Source of the DNA: Rhodosporidiobolus odoratus
Taxonomy: Eukaryota > Basidiomycota > Microbotryomycetes > Sporidiobolales > Sporidiobolaceae
NCBI GenBank assembly: GCA_034387635.1
Contig: JAOANU010000003.1
Location: 806,001-870,000, forward strand
Direction: 5' to 3'
Length of the DNA stretch: 64,000 bases
Below the pieces are notes generated by a model that saw nothing but the letters and a program-made list of their open reading frames with translations, had not been told where the DNA came from and searched no databases. Positions 10,701 through 25,833 of the stretch are shown one piece after another. Both the position numbers and the translations under genes were made by a program. The stretch's first letter is position 1, and each line of letters begins with the position of its first letter.

Positions 10701-12140
10701 GACATGCGAATGGCTGAGATGGAAGTTGATGAGGAGCTGCTTGAACTGCCGGCAAAAGAGTTTGGATTGCCGAGAGCGCCGGCGGGGACTTGGGGATCTT
10801 GCTTGCGAATCATTGACCCGGTTGCCGTAAGTCTCCTATTGGTCTGCTCTTTAGTCCGAACGGGGCTGACCACTTCTCCTCCGAAATACAGGCCGAAACG
10901 ATCTTCAAGCTCGATCTCGAAGACAACGAAGCAGCCTTCTCAGTCGCCATTGTCACCTTTCACTCGGCACCAAACGAGACCTTCCTGGTCGCTGGTACCG
11001 CTCAGGACACGTCTCTCGCTCCTCGAGCCTGCAAACAAGCCTACCTCAACACGTACAAGCTTGTCGACGAAGGCAAGAGTTTGGAGCTCTTGCACAAGGT
11101 ACGATTTCGCCGATATTTTGGCCGTCTCTTGCTCGGGCGAAGTGCTGACATTCTCCCCCATCATGTTCCCCTTGTGGCAGACGGAGGTCGACGATGTCCC
11201 TACGGCTCTCATCGCTTACCAGGGCCGACTTGTCGCTGGTGTGGGCAAAGCGTTGCGATTGTACGATCTCGGTAAGAAGAAGCTGCTGAGGAAGGCGGAG
11301 AACAAGGTGCGTCTTCGACATCTTACTCTTCTGCATAGCCTCGCGGGTATTCTGACGTACTGCTCCCCATGCAGAATTTTGCCAGCATGATCATGACCCT
11401 CAACACGCAAGGAAGTCGACTCGTCGTCGGCGATGCGCAAGAGTCGGTTTACTATGCCGTTTACAAAGCGCCAGAAAACCGTCTCCTTGCCTTCGCCGAC
11501 GACACTGCTTCTCGATGGACGACGGCAACCGTCATGGTCGACTACGAAACGGTCGCAGCGGGCGACAAATTCGGAAACATCTTCGTCAACCGTCTCCCCA
11601 AGGGCGTCAGCGAAGAAGTCGACGACGACCCGACCGGCGCAGGCATCATGCACGAAAAGCCCTACCTCATGGGAGCGCCGAATCGAACCCAACTCCTCGC
11701 GCACTACCACATTGGCGACATTCCGACTTCGTTGCAGAAGGTCTCGCTCACGGCCGGTGGTCGGGATCTTCTCCTCTATACTGGATTGATGGGGACCGTT
11801 GGCGTATGCATTCCGTTCGTCTCGAATGAGGATGTCGACTTCTTCTCGACGCTCGAGATGCACTTGCGGTCCGAGGCGCCCTCTCTCTGCGGTGCGTCGG
11901 TTCCTGTTTTGTCTTACCTTTCTGTCATACTCATGTCCCGCTCTGAACATCGTTACAGGACGAGAGCACCTCGCCTACCGCAGCGCCTACGCCCCCGTCA
12001 AAGCCGTCGTCGACGGCGACTTGTGCGAGCAGTTCCGTCGGTTGCCGATGCAGAAGCAGGCGCAGATCGCGCAGGAGTTGGACAGGAGCGTCCCTGAAGT
12101 GTTGAAGAAGTTGGATGCTATCATCGCGACTAGTTGGTAG
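7733..12140 (+). CDS. RSE1: Splicing factor 3B subunit 3 (RSE1/SF3B3/SAP130)
   Basis: Exons 7733-7964, 8029-8240, 8296-8475, 8529-8622, 8678-8871, 8931-9462, 9544-9956, 10022-10263, 10325-10826, 10892-11098, 11181-11306, 11375-11891 and 11959-12140 encode 1,210 residues, against 1,217 in human. It is the beta-propeller scaffold of SF3b in U2 snRNP and helps recognise the branch point. Conservation runs end to end: [87 protein letters not shown]-like [11 protein letters not shown], and the C-terminal GDLCEQF block. All twelve introns keep phase. Confidence 0.97.
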
Positions 12141-12344
12141 TGGTTGTATCGGATTCAGTTAAAAGGAAGACTTTCCCTCGCTGTTTCTGTCACGCGTATA
12201 CGGCGCGTCCGGCTTGGATCCATCAAATGCTTTTTGAGATGGCTCATTGCGTACAGCTGTTTACTCGGTAGTCAGGCTCAAGGTGATTTGGCAAGTCCGG
12301 AAGACATGGCTTATTCGGAGAAACGAGATTACGTTGGGCCGCTC

Positions 12345-13639
12345 TCAATGTACTCCTTCCCAGTCCAGCACTACATGTCGCTCGTCACACGCCTGCTCCA
12401 AGACTTCCAACTTCTTCGTCCCACAGCACAGCGGCAGTACACCCAGATCCACCGTCTCGAGGTGCGGCAGAGCCTGCAAAACCCCCCTTGAGCGCGAGCT
12501 GAGTCTGTTCGAGGCCGTCCCGCCGAACCACGTCGTCGTCACCTTTGACGCCGAGCCATTCTTCCTTCTGCCAGCGCGATTGGGCGAACGAGGGGCGTTC
12601 GAGGTTGAGATTAAGTGAGGAAGCGGCGAGGAGGGCGCAAGTATCGAGGGTGAGTGAAGTACAGCGCTCGAAGGTGAGCGTGCGGGCGGCACGGAAGGAA
12701 GTGGCGATCGTCGATGAGAGAGTGCATTCTCCACTAGAGGAGCTCGCGTCGTATTGTGCCACGGTGCAGGGGAAATGGGAAGTGCTTTTCAGCTCGAAGG
12801 TGTGAAGGTCATGGCTGAAAGTCTTGATGTTTGTCCTCGATTTCTGCTGTAGAGGGTAGACAGCGTGTCTCGATGGTGAGATGTCGAAAGGAGGGTGGTA
12901 GACCGCCGTTGAAGTTGAGCAGCGGGAATGAAACGCCTATGAAAGCCGACTCGGTTCGACGCAATACGAGGTGTGTCAAATCGAAGGGTATGCCAACAAG
13001 AAGCGGGTCTGTCAGGTTCTTGGATCGCAAGCCCTCGATGGTGGGCTTCTCGATGGAGCTGCATCGTAGCCGAGGTAACGGAGAGACAGTCGATGCATAC
13101 TCTTCGAGGCGGCAGATGAAGATGTAATGTCGCAGGTTCGGGCTGTTGGTGGCGATGTCGGCATACTGCTCCATGAACTGCCAGTCGTTGAGAGGAAAGG
13201 CGAGTTCGGAAGCGCTATGGCAGGTGCGTGCGAGGCGACATAGTTCGCTGGCAAACCGGTCCTGCTCTTGTCGTTTCCCGCCTATGACCTCTGGGTTGAC
13301 CGTGTGTGCCAGGCTCTTGACGAGCTCAACGAGGCACGTTGTGTTGTCGAGCGTGCGAAGGAGCCTGCTTGTCCGTAGAAGGGTGAGCGGCTGCGCGCCG
13401 GCGGGAGTAAGCTGCCAGAGCGTGAAGGATGGGTCGCGATAGAGGTGACGCCGGCTCGGATCGAGGAAAGGACGAGCGACTAGAGCCAAAGCGGCGAGGG
13501 TAGCTGTGATGTAAAAGCCAAGGTAAGCTGAACCTTCGGACAGAATTCGACTCGTGGAGGAAACAAGTTACGAGTTTCGCCGGAGTTGTACAGCTCTTCC
13601 GTCTAGTATGTCTTGTGACAGCTGAGCGAAGCTAGCCAT
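12345..13639 (-). pseudogene. F-box/LRR-like gene with three apparent +1 frameshifts
   Basis: The N-terminus resembles an F-box (MASFAQLSQDILD from ATG 13639). After an intron at 13504-13564 (approximate, GTAACT to CACAG), there is TLAALALVARPFLDPSRRHLYRDP, a pattern typical of basidiomycete F-box proteins. Leucine-rich strands follow down to 12345. The frame breaks at about 13600 (GG), about 12811 (TTT) and about 12490 (six Gs). Removing one base from each run joins the frames into one continuous leucine-rich protein ending HVVLDWEGVH. No introns with usual donors explain the shifts. It is probably a decaying gene; assembly errors are the alternative. The family call is moderate and the exact partner is unknown. 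Confidence 0.5.
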
Positions 13640-15069
13640 ACTGGAGATGCCGACGATGCTGCAGGCCGAATGGGTTTGGAGGAAGACCACGAAGTAGGGG
13701 GAAAGGAACGAACGTATGAAGGGCAAAGGGGTACGGGAGAGAGCGAGCCGATGGTGAGTCCTAGTCGGTAGCAGGCGAAGCGGCGTTGTGTGCGTGCTCG
13801 GGTTGGGCTTCAACAGGACAAAGGAGGTGAATGAGCAGCGGAGAAAAGGGGGGATGCCGCAGAATCGACGGTGGTCTGGCGCTTGACAAGCGCTGCAACC
13901 TGATGAATGATCGCCTGTAGCTGTTGAGCGGTACAACAACGTGTAGGACGTCGAAGGCAGACCCGTTTGCGGGGCTGAAGAGGTCGACAGGAGGAAGTGG
14001 CACAAAGGCTTCGAGCGCAGCTTGTGTCTGCCTAGGCCATTCGCGCCTACATGGTGGTGCCCGACAGCTCGTCCAGTCGCCGTAGGCTGCAGTCGGCCAC
14101 CGATAATCTCGACCTCGAATTCCGATTTGCATGATGAACCCGCTCCCCTTGATTCGTGGCAGTGAGGCTGCCTGGGCAAGCCGCTCGACGCGGTATTGTG
14201 TTTGATTGTCACCGTGTTCGAGTCGTAGACCCTCTCGAAAGCTAAGGTTGCATGGTGAGGTTGAGGTACGGTCGGCTTCAAGTTGAGGCGTTTGGTTTCG
14301 ATGGACGAAAGGTGAAGAGGCAAGGGGGAACCAGCACGAGCTAACAGCATGGTCGTACCAGCGCAAAAGTGGACATATACTGACGCCGCAGCATAGTGGA
14401 CGCCGAAGAGACGGAGTCGAGTGGAAAGAGGGAGGAATCGGAATTCAGCCGCCATGTTCACTCGCTGACATCAGACTGCACCAGGAATAACGAGAAGAAA
14501 AGAAAAGCATCGCGATGGCTACAAGCTGCAAGACGGGAAAGGAAGGTAGAGGGTAGGGAAACGCCACAGGAGGTTTGGATAGGCGAAGAACAAAAGTGGG
14601 TAAAAACAACTCGGCAGACGCTCTCTGTACTCCCTCGCCCCAACAAACCCCACTAGCGCACCAACTCACCCCCCGTGAACTCCATATAACCATTAAACGC
14701 ACGACCGGGTACTACGGTTTCTTTTCTTCTTGTTGCCCCCACTCCCCTTCTTTTGACTTCTGAGGGGAACCCTTTGTTTTGCATCGAGCTTTTGGTTCTT
14801 GTTCTTAGAACGTCTGTGCCGAGAGTCGTCGAAAAGAGTGGAAAAGGAAAGAGAGAGAGAGGGAGAGAGAGGATGGGAAGGAACTGAGGGGTGACGGGAT
14901 CGTAAGGAGGAGAGGCGGAAAATACTGCATGAGTAAGCAGTCATGAGCGACCCGTTCAGAAGACTAATGGAGAGAAGAGGACGTACTGTACAGCGCGCGG
15001 AACAAACAACAGAGCTGAAGGAAAAGAAAGAAGAGAAAGAAGAACGCCGCCATTTCCACCATCACCATC
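13640..15069. other. Mostly non-coding interval, one doubtful coding segment
   Basis: This 1.4-kb interval separates the broken F-box-like gene from the 3' end of the GDS1-like gene. Its only candidate is the minus-strand frame at 13761-14366, listed separately. The rest contains GA-rich simple sequence around 14840-14875, T-rich 3'-UTR-like sequence near 14720-14760, and no recognisable gene. Confidence 0.4.
13761..14366 (-). CDS. Doubtful hypothetical coding segment
   Basis: A 201-codon minus-strand frame carries a protein-like middle section (LSFREGLRLEHGDNQTQYRV, then RIKGSGFIMQIGIRGRDYRW). It could be a terminal exon of an unrecognised gene or a fragment related to the adjacent broken F-box-like gene. 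There is no clear start, no supporting splice partner, and an overlapping frame of equal length is also open. Third-position GC is not as high as in the confident genes. I cannot assign a function and may be wrong that it is coding. Confidence 0.2.
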   Translation of the reverse strand: MRWYDHAVSSCWFPLASSPFVHRNQTPQLEADRTSTSPCNLSFREGLRLEHGDNQTQYRVERLAQAASLPRIKGSGFIMQIGIRGRDYRWPTAAYGDWTSCRAPPCRREWPRQTQAALEAFVPLPPVDLFSPANGSAFDVLHVVVPLNSYRRSFIRLQRLSSARPPSILRHPPFSPLLIHLLCPVEAQPEHAHNAASPATD

Positions 15070-18000
15070 CTATTTGCCTCCTCCAGCCGCCGCCGCAGTC
15101 GACCTCCTCGTCCTCCCCTTTGGCGAAACTGCCGGACTCTCCGACTCAGCCTTCACAGAAGGCTTGCGAGTCCTACCCGTCCGTCTCGGCGGTGGCGGGC
15201 TCAACTCCTCGACTTCGTACGCTTCTTCGTCCTCTGGCTCTTCGACTTCGACAGAGGGGACGGTCGATACTTGCCGAGCAAGCGTCTCTGCACCTTTGAA
15301 AGTGGGCTTGCCGAGCGGGCCGAGGTTCTGCGTGTCGACACCGGCTCGCATGGTCGGAATTGGCTCGGGGAAGCGGGCGGCAAGATCGTCTTCGAGGAAA
15401 ACGGAGAGATGCTTGAGCGCGGCAGAGTGGGCCTCGGCGAGATGTAGCGCGGTCGGCAGAGACACCCAGGTTCCTGCGAGACCAAGCGTTGTCGAGGAGA
15501 CATGGAAGGCTTCGTCAGGCGAGGAGGAAAGGAGTGAAGCGAGTGCGGAGGAGCGGTCGGCTGGCTTGGCATGGACGGACTGCAGCAGGGTCGAAACGTT
15601 GCAGTAGCCGGTGTCGAGGCGCCGTAAGAGAGGAACAGAGGTGAAGGTGGCGAGGTCGACGACGTCGACGGAGAAAACGACGATGCCGCCGGTGACAATC
15701 GTAGCTTTGACCGGCGGGTCAAGCGGAACCGAGGACTCGATGTCGACGGCAGAGTGAGGAAGGGAGCTGGATTTGACAGGGGTGGTCCGGAGCGGGGTGA
15801 CCGCGCCTGCCGCGAAAATGGTTGTCGCGGAGGACGTGCGGGCGAGGGTGGGCGGGAGGAGCGGAAGAGGGAAATCGCCGAGCAAAGGTACCCTAGTCGC
15901 GGACGATCGACGAGGCGACGAAATGGCCGAAGTGAAGCGGCTGCCGGTGAGGAAGGCCGCTGAGCCAGACCTAGGGAGCGCTAGTCGATCTCGTGCAGGT
16001 GAAGGAGGTGGGGGAGAGAGCGACTCGTCCTCACCTCCTGCCCACGCAAGGTCGAGCTGATCCAATCCGATCGATTCGGGCGCCATCATGTCTGTGCCGA
16101 CCGCCTCGCCGTCGAAATCCTCGAGCATGTCAAGGCTGAAAGACCACTCGTTGGATTCCGGGGGAGAAGGTGCAACGTGTGGAATGGCCAGCCCTGTCGC
16201 CAGCAAGGGCGCAGAGACGAACTGCATAGGGTCGAAATCGCTGTCACTGCTCGACGAAGAAGTCGAGCTGGCTCGGACGCCGGCGAGGCCACGGGAGTCG
16301 AAGGCGGGATCGGATGGGCAGACAGAAGAGTCACGGGACGAGGGGGGGGCGAACGAGAGGCCGAGCGTGTCTTCATCCTCGACCTTGACGGTGACGAGGT
16401 CGTCCTCTTCTTCTTCATCGTCCGCCGAATCACCATCGCTGCGGCAGTAAGACATCGAGGACCCTCGGAAGAACGGCGAACCGTCAACATCGTCGTAGCC
16501 AACAAAGTCGAAGTCGGTAGCGGCAAAGGCGTTCGTCAGAGCGCCCATTGAGAACTCGAGAGGCAAAGGGGAAGGAGGGGGGGCGACGAGAAGAGCGGCA
16601 TCGCCGCGCGGTGAATGGCGAGAGGAGGGTGGGGTATCGTGGACGAGGGAGGTGAGAGACACTGAGAGGAAGAGCGAATGTCAATCGGCTGCTGAGCACA
16701 GCAAGGGGAAGCAGATGCTCCGGCGTACCATCAGCATCCCTCGCATTCGGCTCGTCCTCTCCATCGACAATCACGACGTCATCGTCAACCTCTTCCTCTT
16801 CCCCTTCAATCGCTCCGCACAGCGTCACTCTCATCCCAACCCTCGAGATAGTCCCGAGCGGTCCAGGTACCACCTCGATCGTCTCATCTTCCTCCTCCTT
16901 CCCTTCCTCTCCCTCCTTCTCCGTCATAGCCGGCAGATCGAACTTCTTCCCAGGACTTCTCGGCGTCGTAGCCGGCGTATCGATCGTCGATGCCTGCTCA
17001 TCTGCTTTTCGCCTCAACACAGCTTCGAGGGAAACGTCATCGAAGCTAGCGGGACTGACAGGGGTGAGGGCGCGCTCCTTCCCTTTCCTCGACGAGAGAG
17101 CGTCGGAGACTTCGGTCTGTATCGACGAAAGGGCCGGCGCAGTGGACGGCTCAATCGAGCTGGTTCCCGCCGTGCTGGTGTAGGATTCGGAGCCCCACTC
17201 AAAGTCGAGAAGGTCGTCGCCGCGGAGCATGGCTTCGTGGAAGTCGTCCTCGTCGGTGGTGTGATCCGAGGGAGGTGACAGTGCAGCATGGATGGAAGGA
17301 GCCTGTGCCGCGAACCTCGAGGATGGTAGTTCTGGGGAGGATTCGAGGTCCATGACATCGGGAGGAGAGGGAGCGGAAGCGAAGTGGTGGGAGAAGATGT
17401 TGGGAGCGGACATGGAGAGGTTGACGGCCTTGGAAACTGGACGGTGGAAGGGAAAGGACGAGCCGGAGTTGGCGAGTGAAAGGATGTCCGGAGAAACGGA
17501 ATGATGAGGTGCGAGCGCAGAAGAGGGTTCCGAGCGAGGAAAGGCGGCAGGGCTAGACGCGGCGAGAAGTGATTGAGCGAGAAGGGCGGAGGAAGAGACG
17601 CTGGAGAAGCCGGAAGCTCGGTTGGAAGAGAAGGAAGAGGCGAGGCCGGTGAGTTCCTCTTCTTCGTCCAGCAAGCTGGACTCGACGCTCCCTGCTCGGC
17701 TCAGACCTTCGCTGCCCGCCCTCCTGACCTTCTTCTTATTCTTCTTCCTTCGATCTGCCGCCTCACCAGTGAACCCGTCTGAATCGTCTACGCCCGAGTC
17801 GTGCTCCTCCAGCGCCGCTAGCCTCAGCTTGAGCCTCGGCAGGCTGCTCCTCACCGGCGCAGACGCCGGTCCGGCGAACGATTCCGCCCGTCGACGACCG
17901 ACCCCAGCGTTCGCTGCCCGTGCAAAGGGAGGAATCGCAACGGGGTTGGTGGACGTTCCGCTGGCGCCGACGCTGGCAGAGAGCGGAGACGGCGCCGTAG

Positions 18001-19246
18001 GCGTCGACGCGATGGCGGCCATCATCGCGCTCGACGCCCTCCGCTTACGCTTCCCTCGCCCCATGCCTTCCTCTTCTCCGTCGCCATCCTCGACCCCATT
18101 GCTGTGGAAGACGGCGGCGCTCATCTTGAGGTCAGGCGGAATGTTCTGCGGACTGGCCTGGAGCGGTGCAAGCCCTCGAACGTACAGCCCGTCCTTCTCC
18201 GAAGGGGCGAGACCTGCTTCTCTGCGGCAGCGTACGAAAGGGTCTTCCGGTCCCACGCCCGGCCCGAAAACCTTCGGGTTGAGGTACCACAGCGTTCCAC
18301 GCTTGACAGCAGGGCGCTGCTCGGCGTGCAGACCTACTGCGCGAACTTCTTCTACCGAGAGCGCGCCGACGAGCTCGAAAGGTGAGAGCAAGGGGGTATA
18401 GGGAGGAGTGGCGCCGGAAGCGCGGGCGATGTGGGCACGAATGCAGGTAGAAACATGAGCGAAAGGAGTGGTGCCGCTGCACAGGTAAAGATGGTTAGCT
18501 TGGTAGTTGCAGAAGGTAGAAGGTGTTCCGAGGCGGAGGCCGGAGACGCAGAGTAATCGGTGAAACGGGACGTACGCATTTTTCAGCCAGTCCCGCTCGA
18601 GCATGACCTCTGCCACCTCCTTCGGACACAATGCGCGGTTCTCAAAGTCGCGCAAGATGGAACAGGTGGCCATGAGCAACCGATCCTCCAAGTCATCCTT
18701 GCGCATCTTGTGCCGCATCTGCGCGGTCGGGAACCCTACATCCTTGGGTACGAGCTGTCGAGGGTGTCTGCGGTCTGTCGAAGTCGTGTCGGGGACGTAG
18801 GCGTCGACGAGGGGAAAGGTCGGTATGCGAGACTGGGGAGGTTTGGCGGAGGCAGGGCGGTAAACGGGCGGGGGGTTTCTACCGGGTAAGGGTGAGGGAG
18901 CGGGTGGGAGAGGGGAGGAGAGAGGGGGAAGTGACATGTTGTCGATTGCCGAAAGTGCATTCACCGAGCCTGCGACGGAAGAGCCGGAGCCTCCTGTCCC
19001 TAACAACGACGGTGGCGATGCTGCTGCTGCCATTTCCCCTCTCGCAGTTCCATTCCCACTACTCCTAGTTGCCTTTGCCGTGCTGGCTGCCCTTCTTCTG
19101 CCAAGTTTTGGTGGGACGAGATCGAGATGAGGTTTGTCGGATCTTGTCTCGTGAAGCTGACAGTTGGCCGGTAAGAGTGAAGGAGGGAGCGGTGGTCTAT
19201 GCCTGGGTGCTACGCCGTCTCGCAATGCAGCGAGGGGCGGGTCCAT
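15070..19246 (-). CDS. GDS1-like winged-helix nuclear protein
   Basis: Exons 18576-19246, 16729-18476 and 15070-16661 encode about 1,336 residues. Residues of roughly 183-255 form a winged-helix/HTH of the fungal GDS1 type: LEDRLLMATCSILRDFENRA, LCPKEVAEVMLERDW, then TTPFAHVSTCIRAHI across intron 1. The remainder is long, disordered, and rich in Ser, Pro and acidic runs (DDEEEEDD), with a basic C-terminal tail (RTGRTRKP, KGRTRRS). The protein is probably a DNA-binding regulator; yeast Gds1 is nuclear and linked to nitrogen and mitochondrial phenotypes. Met at 19246 is chosen, but the frame is open to 19585, so a longer N-terminus is possible. Intron 1 (99 nt) is frame-neutral. Confidence 0.8.
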
Positions 19247-20028
19247 ACGCTCCGATTTGGCAGATAAGGAGAGGAGAGAGAAGGTTAGCCCTAAGAGATT
19301 AAAAGGGGGTTCAAAGGGGGGAATCGAAGGGACGGTCGGAGCTGGGGTATCGGGAGTGAACGCGGTGGGAGATAGGCGGGAGGGCGAGTACAGGTGCTTA
19401 GCAGCTGAGTTCAGCCATGCCGAGTCACGATAGATTGACGAGAGGAGGAGTGGGAACAAGAGACGAGAAACTGAGAACGGGAGCCTCTCGAATTTGCGTG
19501 CCGGTTCTGGGCCCGACTCCCCCCTTTCGAATTCCTTTCCATCATTCGCGAACCGACTGACCCGCGTCCCAAGACGTCTTTTCACACCAGCAAGTCGCGA
19601 CCTGTCGAGCCTACCAACCCACTTTCCTTCGCTTTCGTCGCTCTCGCATCGGTCTTCAGAACCCCATGGCGAGTCAAGCTGATGGTCAAAAAGATTGCAG
19701 ATACGGAAACCAAGGGAACGGACGCGACGGGAAAGCTAGGCGTATACATAGGTGACGGAGACGATGGAACGTCGACGATGGGGGACGGAACCCGCAGAGA
19801 GAGTGAGTGAGTAGGAAGGAGGTAAGAGAGCGCAAGCGCATAGAGACGCAGCGAGGACAAAGCGAAGAAAGCCGGTGCAGGAGAGGGGATACTGACTGAG
19901 GGAAAGCACACGAGAGTGAGAGAAGACCGAGGAAGACGAGAGTCCATGTGAACGGATAAGGGTGGGTAAGACGAAGAAGCGCGAGCAAAGGGGGGTAAGG
20001 GGGTCAGAAGCTGAGCGGAACCGCAGAC
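19247..20028. promoter_or_regulatory. GDS1-like promoter plus RSP5 3' region
   Basis: Both neighbours are on the minus strand, so this 782-bp interval should hold the 3' UTR of RSP5 and the promoter and 5' UTR of the GDS1-like gene. The minus strand is CT-rich throughout. Frames that are open here extend from the GDS1-like gene or are shadows. Confidence 0.45.
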
Positions 20029-23782
<3,754 letters not shown>

Positions 23783-24274
23783 GATTTACAATCGTGCGAG
23801 AGAGTGAGTGAGATATCGAGAGTGATGAGGCGGTGGTGCGAGAGGAGTCGACTTTGCCTCTGCTGTTGACGGGACTACCGAGGTCTACGGGGCAAGCAGC
23901 AGTCGCAGAAGGTGCTCAGTCTTCTGCCCAGGCGAGTATTCGTCAGAAGAGCGAGTGTGGCAGGAGGGAGCATCCTCGGCTCCGACTGAATCGTCAACGC
24001 AACCCATGCACGACAAAAGCCTCGATGGGTGTATACGCTGGAAGCAGGGCTCAAACATGTTTTCCGGTGCATGCTGGCTCTTCCAAAAATGGGAGCCGAA
24101 ATCTCCTTTTCTTTACAACTCGTTTGCACTCAACTTTTGGCCGAGTGACTTGGGCTTCTTGCCTTGCGCTCGTGGTTCTCGCTGGTCACAAGGGGCGGTG
24201 AGAAAGGAGTCTTGCACTGCATAAGGTCTTACCAAAAGCCAACGTATATGCGACCTGGTTGCGATTCGGGGTTT
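23783..24274. promoter_or_regulatory. RSP5 promoter plus OTU1 3' region
   Basis: This 492-bp interval lies upstream of RSP5 and downstream of OTU1, both minus strand. No coding frame fits a family. I see no clear TATA element. Confidence 0.45.
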
Positions 24275-25733
24275 CTATCCGTCGTATTCTATGAATGCTG
24301 TATGGCCGGTCTCCTTGGCGTGGTCTCGCGCTTCCTTCTCGCCTGTGAGACCCGTTTTGCAGATGCCGCATGCGAGGCTGTTACGAGAAGGAGATTGAAA
24401 GGACGGATGGCACAAAAGCGTCAGTTTACTTCGCGGCGGTAAGAACAGCTAGAGGTGGCGCACGTGAACGTCGCAGGGTCGGTGTAGGCGTGAGCAGCTC
24501 GTAGCTTGGCTACAAGGTCTTGAGCAGCAGAGACCAGGTGGGACTGGTTAGACAAGGGAAAGAGGGTTGTATCGAAGTCGAGGTTTGGCGGTGGAAAGGT
24601 ATTAGAAGGCTCGGGCGGAGCGAAGGAGAAGGTGAGAGCGTCGTAGTCTGTGCATGTAGAAGTACATCGAGAAGATGAAGAAGGCGGAGGAGGCAGGCAG
24701 CGTTATCAAGGCTGTTTCGCGAAGGCAAGGATAGACGGGAAAAGAAGGACGTACGGATACCCGAGTACACCATCATGCAGAACGTCTCGTAGCCGTTGTC
24801 TTCCCCGAATCTGTCTACTCGTCCGCTCTGCACATCTATGGACCAGATCTCGGTGCCAAAGTGCGAAGCCAGGATCGAGAGCTCGATGGCGCCTCCCCAC
24901 GAAGCAGGCTTCAGGATAGTTTCCATATAGTCGAGAGGCGGACGTCTGCACACCCAATCTGATCAGGTTACTACGCAACGAAGAGAGGGGGGGGGCAGCG
25001 GGGGATAGACTCACCCAAGCACAACCTCGCTCCATTGCTCGGGATCTGCTTGAATAGCGCCAGCGACCAACCTTCTCAGACTCGCGGCCGCATCGGTATT
25101 ACCGGTATTGACTGCCAGTCCGACTGCCCGGAAGAGGCAAGAGTTGTCGTCCGGGACGACGCGAAGGACGAGGTAACCACCTTCGACTTCAACCCATTGT
25201 GGCGCATTGTCGGAGGCGGAACGCTTCGAAGGCACTATGGCTTCCGCTACGGGCTTCTTCGCTGTTGCATCTTGCGAAGGAACGAAGGAAGGAGATACGT
25301 TCCGTTTCCGTGGTAAGCTTGATGCTGAGACGGAGGAAGACGACGGAGTCTGGGCAGGCTCAGCTTCAGCGGTGCCCACGGAAACGACGATGGTTTCGCC
25401 GCTCCGAATGCCAAGGTCGGCTAAGGTCGACGACGGCGAAGCGAGAGGATCGAGAGGCTTGGGAGGGTAGCCGAAACGGACTGAAAGGGAGGAAGGCGTC
25501 ATCAATTCTGACCGGAGAGGACGACCAGCAAGGGAGAGGACCTACGGTCCTGCCGCGAAGAAGTTATACTGGTTCCCTCTTGTATCCTGTCCCGTAATTC
25601 GGACAAGGTGGCGTCCAACGATGAAAAAGAGATAGTTTTCTGGCCGGTGGGGGAGCTGCTTGGGTAAGAGGAATAAGCGCGCTGGGAAAGCAAGGCGGAC
25701 CGTGATCGCGTACCGTACTCGTAGAGTGACCAT
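24275..25733 (-). CDS. OTU1: OTU-family deubiquitinase OTU1 (YOD1)
   Basis: Exons 25714-25733, 25546-25655, 25015-25480, 24755-24945, 24464-24647 and 24275-24377 encode 357 residues. OTU1 trims ubiquitin chains on Cdc48/p97 substrates. Domains: N-terminal UBX-like fold ([27 protein letters not shown]), a low-complexity linker, an OTU domain with catalytic Asp155 and Cys158 in [11 protein letters not shown] and His263 in SGIHYDAL (the His codon is split by an intron), and a C-terminal C2H2 zinc finger (C327, C330, H343, H349) ending TAFIEYDG. The first exon codes only 20 nt. It starts 100 bp from the divergently transcribed USP48-like gene. Confidence 0.94.
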
Positions 25734-25833
25734 ACCAGCTATATATGACCGTGTGTGGTGCGATGAGAGTGAATAAACAGAAGCCAACTTCGGTTCACCT
25801 TCTTGACCTCCTGCTCGCCGTCGATAGCTACAG
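25734..25833. promoter_or_regulatory. 100-bp bidirectional promoter between two deubiquitinase genes
   Basis: Only 100 bp separates the start codons of OTU1 (minus) and the USP48-like gene (plus). A TATA-like stretch, CTATATATG, is at 25739-25747, close to the OTU1 start. Both core promoters and both 5' UTRs must fit in this space or extend into coding sequence. Confidence 0.6.

Noticed and set aside
13568..14461. 297-codon minus-strand frame
   Set aside because: It mixes the F-box-like start with upstream non-coding sequence. The His/Ser-rich translation has no family pattern and overlaps another open frame of similar quality.
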